DNA from: Leptobrachium leishanense
Lineage: Eukaryota; Chordata; Amphibia; Anura; Megophryidae
DNA length: 64,000 nucleotides
NCBI GenBank assembly: GCA_009667805.1
Contig: CM019068.1
Location: forward strand, 9,984,182 to 10,048,181
Reading direction: 5' to 3'
The notes beneath the pieces are model-generated. The model was not told where the DNA came from. It saw only the letters and a list, made by a program, of their open reading frames with translations, and did not search any database. Of the stretch, positions 57,980 through 64,000 are shown in pieces. Both the position numbers and the translations under genes were made by a program. The number at the start of each line of letters is the position of its first letter. The stretch's first letter is position 1.

Positions 57980-60145
57980 TGTATAAGTGCCCCCCTCTTA
58001 TAACTGGGGGTGTAGCTGTATATAAGTGCCCCCCTCTTATAACTGGGGGTGTAGCTGTGTATAAGTGCCCCCTCTTATAACTGGGGGTGTAGCTGTATAT
58101 AAGTGCCCCCTCTTATAACTGGGGGTGTAGCTGTATATAAGTGCCCCCCTCTTATAACTGGGGGTGTAGCTGTGTATCAGTTCCCCCTCTTATAACTGGG
58201 GGTGTAGCTGTATATAAGTGCCCCCTCTTATAACTGGGGGTGTAGCTGTATATAAGTGCCCCCCTCTTATAACTGGGGGTGTAGCTGTGTATCAGTGCCC
58301 CCCTCTTATAACTGAGGGTGTAGCTGTGTATAAGTGCCCCCCCTCTTATAACAGGGGGTGTAGCTGTATATAAGTGCCCCCTCTTATAACTGGGGGTGTA
58401 GCTGTGTATCAGTGCCCCCCTCTTATAACTGAGGGTGTAGCTGTGTATAAGTGCCCCCTCTCTTATAACTGGGGGTGTAGCTGTGTATAAGTGCCCCCCT
58501 CTTATAACTGGGGGTGTAGCTGTGTATAAGTGCCCCCCTCTTATAACTGGGGGTGTAGCTGTGTATAAGCCCCCCCTCTTATAACTGGGGATGTAGCTGT
58601 ATATAAGTGTGCCCCCCTCTTATAACTGGGGGTGTAGCGGTGTATAAGTGCCCCCCTCTTATAACTGGGGGTGTAGCTGTATATAAGTGCCCCCTTCTTA
58701 TAACTGGGGGTGTAGCTGTGTATAAGTGCCCCCTCTTATAACTGGGGGTGTAGCTGTGTATAAGTGCCCCCCCTCTGATAACTGGGGGTGTAGCTGTGTA
58801 TAAGTGGGCCCTTCTTATAACTGGGGGTGTAGCTGTGTATAAGTGCCCCCTCTTATAACTGGGGGTGTAGCTGTGTATAAGTGCCCCCTCTCTTATAACT
58901 GGGGGTGTAGCTGTGTATAAGTGTGCCCCCTTTCTTATAACTGGGGGTGTAGCTGTATATAAGTGTGCCCCCTCTCTTATAACTGGGGGTGTAGCTGTGT
59001 ATAAGTGCCCCCCTCTTATAACTGGGGGTGTAGCTGTATATAAGTGCCCCCCTCTTATAACTGAGGGTGTAGCTGTGTATAAGTGCCCCCCTCTTATAAC
59101 TGGGGGTGTAGCTGTATATAAGTGCCCCCTCTTATAACTGGGGGTGTAGCTGTGTATAAGTGCCCCCCTCTTATAACTGGGGGTGTAGCTGTGTATAAGT
59201 GCCCCCCTCTTATAACTGGGGGTGTAGCTGTGTATAAGTGCCCCCCTCTTATAACTGGGGGTGTAGCTGTGTATAAGTGCCCCCCTCTTATAACTGGGGG
59301 TGTAGCTGTATATAAGTGCCCCCTCTCTTATAACTGGGGGTGTAGCTGTGTATAAGTGCCCCCTTCTTATAACTGGGGGTGTAGCTGTGTATAAGTGCCC
59401 CCCTCTTATAACTGGGGGTGTAGCTGTGTATAAGTGCCCCCTCTCTTATAACTGGGGGTGTAGCTGTGTATAAGTGTGCCCCCTTTCTTATAACTGGGGG
59501 TGTAGCTGTATATAAGTGCCCCCCTCTTATAACTGGGGGTGTAGCTGTGTATAAGTGCCCCTCTCTTATAACTGGGGGTGTAGCTGTGTATAAGTGCCCC
59601 CTCTCTTATAACTGGGGGTGTAGCTGCGTATAAGTGTGCCCCCTTTCTAATAACTGGGGGTGTAGCTGTATATAAGTGTGCCCCCTCTCTTATAACTGGG
59701 GGTGTAGCTGTGTATAAGTGCCCCCCTCTTATAACTGGGGGTGTAGCTGTGTATAAGTGCCCCCTCTCTTGTAACTGGGGGTGTAGCTGTGTATAAGTGC
59801 CCCCTCTCTTGTAAATGGGGGTGTAGCTGTGTATAAGTGCCCCTCTCTTATAACTGGGGGTGTAGCTGTGTATAAGTGTGCCCCCTCTCTTATAACTGGG
59901 GGTGTAGCTGTATAGAAGTGCCCCCTCTCTTATAACTGGGGGTGTAGCTGTGTATAAGTGCCCCCTTCTTATAACTGGGGGTGTAGCTGTGTATAAGTGC
60001 ACCCCTCTTATAACTGGGGGTGTAGCTGTGTATAAGTGCCCCCCTCTTATAACTGGGGGTGTAGCTGTGTATAAGTGCCCCCTTCTTATAACTGGGGGTG
60101 TAGCTGTGTATAAGTTCCCCCCTCTTATAACTGGGGGTGTAGGTG
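57980..60145. repeat. 39-bp minisatellite in the Tc1 5' region, about 55 units
   Basis: Units are GTATAAGTGCCCCCCTCTTA then TAACTGGGGGTGTAGCTGT, 38-41 bp by C-run and TG changes. Related Tc1 elements have a single copy of a similar stretch just inside the left inverted repeat (from memory), so this is an expansion of native sequence. Frames with VYKCPPLITGGVA repeats and the 251-codon minus-strand frame are artefacts. Many units contain TATATAAG, a TATA-box match. Confidence 0.93.
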
Positions 60146-60302
60146 TGTCAGAATTAATCAATCACATTGAAAATCATGTTAATAGGAGTCAGTTCACACC
60201 TGCCATTATTTAAAGAGTCTCTGATTAACCCCAAATAAAGCTCAGCTGTTCTAGAAGGTCTTTCCTGACATTTTCTTACAGTCGCTTCCTACGGCAAAAG
60301 CC

Positions 60303-61678
60303 ATGGTCCGCAGAGAAGCTTCCAGAACATCAGAGGGATCTCATAGTTACAAGGTATCAGTCGGGAGAAGATACAAAAGAATTTCCAAGGCATTACATAA
60401 ACCATAGAATCCAGCGTACATTTTACCAAAACACATCTGAAATCTCAAACGCATGTGGGAAAATGTGTTCTGGTCTGATGAAACCAAGGCTGAACGTTTT
60501 GGACAGAATTCCAAAAGAAATGTTTGGCGCAAAAACACTGCACATCACCCAAAGAGCACCATACCCACAGTGACGCATGGTAGGGGCAGCATCATACCCA
60601 CAGTGACGCATGGTGGTGGTAGCATCATACCCACAGTGACGCATGGTAGGGGCAGCATCATACCCACAGTGACGCATGGTGGTGGCAGCATCATACCCAC
60701 AGTGACGCATGGTGGTGGCAGCATCATACCCACAGTGACGCACAGTGGTGGTAGCATCATACCCACAGTGACGCACAGTGGTGGCAGCATCATACCCACA
60801 GTGACGCATGGTGGGGGCAGCATCATACCCACAGTGACGCATGGTAGGGGCAGCATCATACCCACAGTGACGCATGGTGGTGGCAGCATCATACCCACAG
60901 TGACGCACAGTGGTGGCAGCATCATACCCACAGTGACGCACAGTGGTGGTAGCATCATACCCACAGTGACGCATTGTGGGGGCAGCATCATACTCTCAGT
61001 TACGCATGGTGGGGGCAGCATCATACTCACAGTGACGCATGGGGTGGCAGCCTCATACCCACAGTGACGCATGGTGGTGGCAGCATCATACCCACAGTGA
61101 CAGATGGTTGTGGCAGCATCATACCCACAGTGACGCATGGTGGTGGCAGCATCATACCCACAGTGACAGATGGTTGTGGCAGCATCATACCCACAGTGAC
61201 GCATGGTGGTGGCAGCATCATACCCACAGTGACGCACAGTGGTGGTAGCATCATACCCACAGTGACGCACAGTGGTGGTAGCATCATACCCACAGTGGCG
61301 CACAGTGGTGGTAGCATTATGACAAGGGGCTGTTTATCTTCAGCTGGAACTGGGGCCGTAGTCACGGTATTATGGGAATTATGGGGAATTATGAACAGGT
61401 TCAAATAGCAGTCAATATTGACACAAAACCATCAGGCTTCTGCTAGAAAGCTGAACATGAAGAGGAACCTCATCTTTCAACATGACAACGACCCAAAGCG
61501 AACATCCAAACCAACAAAGGAATGGCTTCACCAGAAGAAGATTAAAGGTTTGGAATGGCCCGGCCAGAACCCAGACCTGAATCCCATGAAAAATCTGTGG
61601 CGTGATCTGAAGAGGACTGTGCCCAGGAGATGCCCTCACAATCTGACAGATGTGGAGTGTTTCTGCAAAGAAGAGTGA
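60303..61678 (+). pseudogene. Tc1 transposase with an 11-codon tandem expansion and several lesions
   Basis: Start region at 60303: MVRREASRTSEGSH and 20 more residues of the N-terminal domain, then a stop at 60405-60407. Much of the DNA-binding region is missing. From about 60453 the catalytic domain reads WENVFWSDETK (first Asp), VWRKNTAHHPKSTIPTVTHG, then about 22 tandem copies of an 11-residue unit IPTVTHGGGSI (60569-61317). Downstream, after a broken stretch (CLSSAGTGAV), comes [10 protein letters not shown] (second Asp) and [15 protein letters not shown], where the catalytic Glu of the usual NPIENLW is Lys. The frame ends at KEE with a stop where Trp is usual. It is catalytically dead on several counts. 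Confidence 0.9.
60569..61317. repeat. 33-bp coding minisatellite in the transposase, about 22 units
   Basis: Units of CCCACAGTGACGCATGGTGG then TGGCAGCATCATA, exactly 33 bp, so the frame is kept (11 codons). Variants CATGGT/CACAGT and GGTGGC/GGGGGC/GGTAGC are mixed, and two units near 61100-61180 alternate with CAGATGGTTGTGG. The unit corresponds to the conserved HGGGS motif of Tc1 transposases. Confidence 0.94.
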
Positions 61679-62265
61679 GCAAATATTACCAAGTTAAGAT
61701 GTGCCATGCTGATAGACAAACCCAAACACACTGAGTGCTGGAATAAAGCCAAAAGCTGCTTCAACACAGTATCAGTTTAAGGGTTTGCGACTTCTACAAA
61801 CAGATTATTATACTTTTTTATTTTTCCTCCACCTAAAAGATTTGTTTGTTTTTCATTGAGTTGTGCAGTTTTTTGGTCGCATTAAAGGTGGAAAAAGTTC
61901 CGAAATTATTTATCTTTGTCTCATTTTTTTACATCACAGGAACCTGACATTTTAACAGGGGTGTGTAGACTTATTCTATCCACTGTATATCATGAAATTT
62001 CAGGATTTTGTAACCGTTTGTGAACTCACTAAAAAAATAATTAATGTAATTTAAATTTAAAAACCGCTATGTGATCTAAAAAAAACACCAACAAAGACAG
62101 TTGTGTTATTTTGTAGTTTTTATCGTAAATCTGGAATTTCTATTTCAACCCCTAAAATATTTTCTGTAATCTTCAGCAATGTACGTAATGTAGTGTATTT
62201 TACATCTTATCTGGCATATCCTCCTCATGCATATTTATTCTAAAAGGCAATATATACGTGTATAA

Positions 62266-62405
62266 ACTTTTTAGTTTGATCAGAAAAAAAACAAAAAATA
62301 CTAGAAATTGAATTTTAAATCAATTTTATATATATATATATATATATTTGACTTAAAATTAAATTTCTAGTATTTATTGCTTTTTTTCTGGTCAAACTAA
62401 AAAGT
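62266..62405. repeat. 140-bp fold-back with a (TA)n loop
   Basis: The arms of about 60 bp begin ACTTTTTAGTTTGATCAG and end CTGGTCAAACTAAAAAGT. The inner parts share ACTAGAAATT and AATTTCTAGT. The centre is (TA)n near 62330-62350. It may be a fold-back MITE in which the loop became a microsatellite. Confidence 0.85.
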
Positions 62406-62454
62406 GAATTTACAACTAAATAATAAGTACAATTTAAAAAAAATAATAATAAAA

Positions 62455-62600
62455 TTGTAAGCTCTGAGCAGGGCCCATCTTTCACTTTCACCTGTCAACT
62501 TAAATCTGTAATTTTTATAGTATGTCCACCCTACTTATTACTGTAAAAGCGCTGCGGGGAGTGTTGGCGCCATATTAGTGATTATACTACATAGTTATTT
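62455..62600 (+). repeat. R3: amphibian-type dispersed 3'-tail repeat
   Basis: Contains ATTGTAAGCTCTGAGCAGGG, ATAGTATGTCCACCCTACTT, and AGCGCTGCGGGGAGTGTTGG. The last block is the complement of 10668-10745. Such tails are among the commonest frog repeats (from memory). Confidence 0.65.
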
Positions 62601-63895
62601 AAAGTATAAACTCATTATTATATTATTATTATTATATTATATTATTATTAATTTAGTTTCCCTCTAAGAGTTTATTTAAAATTATTCAGTCTGGGGAAAT
62701 TATTATTATTAATATTATTATTAAACATTGTAATGATTGCTGATGTAAAAAAAATCATATGTGTAAAATCAACAGTCTTATAAAAATAAAATCACTACAC
62801 ATAATAAAAAGAAAACTTATGAAAAAAAAGGACATTGTTTTAATTTTTGGTTTAATTTTTTTTATCTTAATAAAGTACAAGGCACCATATCCCCTTTCGC
62901 CGCTGTTAATCATTAATGTTACATGTGAAATATAAATACTTACACATTTTTGCTTAATCCACTTGGACAAATATGCGACATCCAGCCGTTTATTACTAAA
63001 TATTAAATACAGAGGAGCAAAAATATAATTTAAAAAGAAAAAATTTCCGTAAAGGCTGGTTTCCAATGAGAGCGATTTACGTTGGCTTGAACATTCACCA
63101 CCTAAAAGCCATTTCTGTTATGTTTATGGGGAAAAAATGAAAATCCCCCTGCGAGACGGCTTTTAGACGCAATAAAACCCTAATTCCAGGCATTTTATCG
63201 GTTATTAAAATCAGCGTGCTAGGGTTTCCCTGCCAGGGATTGGAATTCACAAAGCGAATATTAATAGGATTTTTATTTTACTCTCAATAATAATAAAATA
63301 TATTTTCCACGTATTAGTATAATACTGTAGACGTACACATCAAAACCCAGAAAGCTTTCAGCTTCAATAAACGCACCATTAAAATGAGCCGTGCCCGGCC
63401 GCACAGCGGCTCTCACACCAGGCAATTAATACAAAATTACAGGATCACAAAGATTACAAAACAGGAGGATAAAAAACGATAGCAATGGCTCCAGCTGCAG
63501 GTTAATACCATACCAATACCATTAAACCATCATCAGTCCGTCTGCAAAAGGCGATCTCGTTTTTTGTTATCGCTTTCTTGTTTTGTAAAAAAAAGTATGG
63601 ATAAACAATCACAAGAAAACAAACGTGAAAAACAAAGCCCGTCAGCCAAGTCTTGTAATGGCAACAAAAAAAACACATTTCTGGGCACTCTCATGTATGT
63701 CAGATATTCCACCATGATAAATATATATATTAAACAACTTAACATCATTTTATTGCGCAGCTTTACAATTTTAAGGTCTGCCCGTCACGGAGTGAGTCCA
63801 TTTTTCCCAACAACACCTTCCTTCATCGTGCCTCTGTGATTCTCACAATATTTCACCATCAAAGATTACGATTCCCTGAAGGCACAAATGATGGT
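62601..63895. other. Unrecognised AT-rich sequence
   Basis: (TTA)n microsatellites lie at about 62615-62655 and 62700-62725. 63360-63480 is less AT-rich and could be conserved non-coding sequence, untested. No reading frame with a recognisable domain. Confidence 0.4.
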
Positions 63896-63980
63896 CAATT
63901 AATTTATTTATTCATAAAGTATTTTCCCAGGAAAGATACATTGAGATTTCTCTGGTTTTCAGTATTGCCTGGATTCAAAT
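63896..63980 (+). repeat. R2 tail repeat, copy 5
   Basis: Starts with TTAATTTATTTATTCATAAAG, written here to its TTTATT run, then TTCCCAGGAAAGATACATTG and AGATTTCTCTGGTTTTCAG. Same orientation as the copies at 41862 and 43216. Confidence 0.65.
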
Positions 63981-64000
63981 ACATTAAATTGTTACAGTCG

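Larger units (their letters stand above)
57791..61985 (+). mobile_element. Tc1-like transposon 3, swollen to 4.2 kb by two minisatellites
   Basis: TA lies on both sides (57789-57790 and 61986-61987). Inverted repeats of about 180 bp are present. The left one reads CAGTGAATAGAAAAGGTCTT, then CACACCCTGTTAAAATGACA; the right one is its diverged complement ending TTATTCTATCCACTG. The usual length for such an element is about 1.6 kb. The excess is a 2.2-kb array in the 5' non-coding part (57980-60145) and a 0.75-kb array inside the transposase (60569-61317). Between them the ordinary Tc1 5' region is intact in outline (CAATCACATTGAAAATCATG, GTTCTAGAAGGTCTTTCCTG). Confidence 0.92.

Overview
The window is non-coding vertebrate DNA, most likely from a frog or toad. 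No host protein gene, exon, rRNA or tRNA could be supported on either strand. The anuran assignment is inference. It rests on Tc1-like elements of the kind common in Xenopus and its relatives, on scattered 3'-tail repeats of familiar amphibian type, on AAAGGGACACT-type repeats, and on CpG-rich short inverted-repeat elements. The only recognisable coding sequence belongs to transposable elements, and all of it is broken: three Tc1/mariner transposases, one LINE reverse transcriptase and one possible L1-like remnant. The many long open frames lie in tandem repeats and are artefacts.

Layout. 1-6.7 kb: a GT-rich minisatellite carrying two copies of a 426-bp inverted-repeat element (here MITE-A), a 590-bp TIR element, a 21-bp array, and copy a of a second family (here family B, termini CAGGGTTATTC) with a third MITE-A nested in it. 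6.8-10.5 kb: a 25-bp array, then family B copy b with a strongly expanded internal repeat. 11.9-15.3 kb: a repeat (here R1) split by a nearly intact Tc1 element, then an element with a terminal hairpin, a 218-bp palindrome and an internal minisatellite. 16.4-22.5 kb: a 30-bp array, family B copy c, two hAT elements with target duplications, a solo LTR nested in one of them, and a 52-bp array. 23.6-30.5 kb: a 4.7-kb 42-bp array built largely of telomere-type hexamers with a MITE-A inside it, then a 1.9-kb 28-bp array. 31-39.4 kb: R1 copies, inverted 42-bp arrays and family B copies d and e. 40-48 kb: old repeats, 36-bp and 42-bp arrays and a Tc1 relic. 48.4-57.7 kb: a LINE fragment, a hAT-like element, a Harbinger-like MITE, family B copy g, a palindrome-rich hAT and an L1-like remnant. 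57.8-62 kb: a 4.2-kb Tc1 element swollen by two separate minisatellites. The rest is AT-rich and mostly unrecognised.

The main theme is minisatellite birth inside DNA transposons. Adding the array lengths by hand gives about 20 kb (roughly 30%) of tandem repeats in some twenty distinct arrays. In at least five cases an array is visibly a piece of a transposon that has multiplied: the 26/27-bp unit of family B (1, 3, about 8 and about 22 units in different copies), the 39-bp 5' unit and the 33-bp coding unit of one Tc1, and an 18-22-bp module shared by two otherwise unrelated elements. Arrays in turn receive new insertions, and target-site duplications allow the order of events to be read. If there is an undescribed process here, it is this cycle of transposition and tandem expansion.
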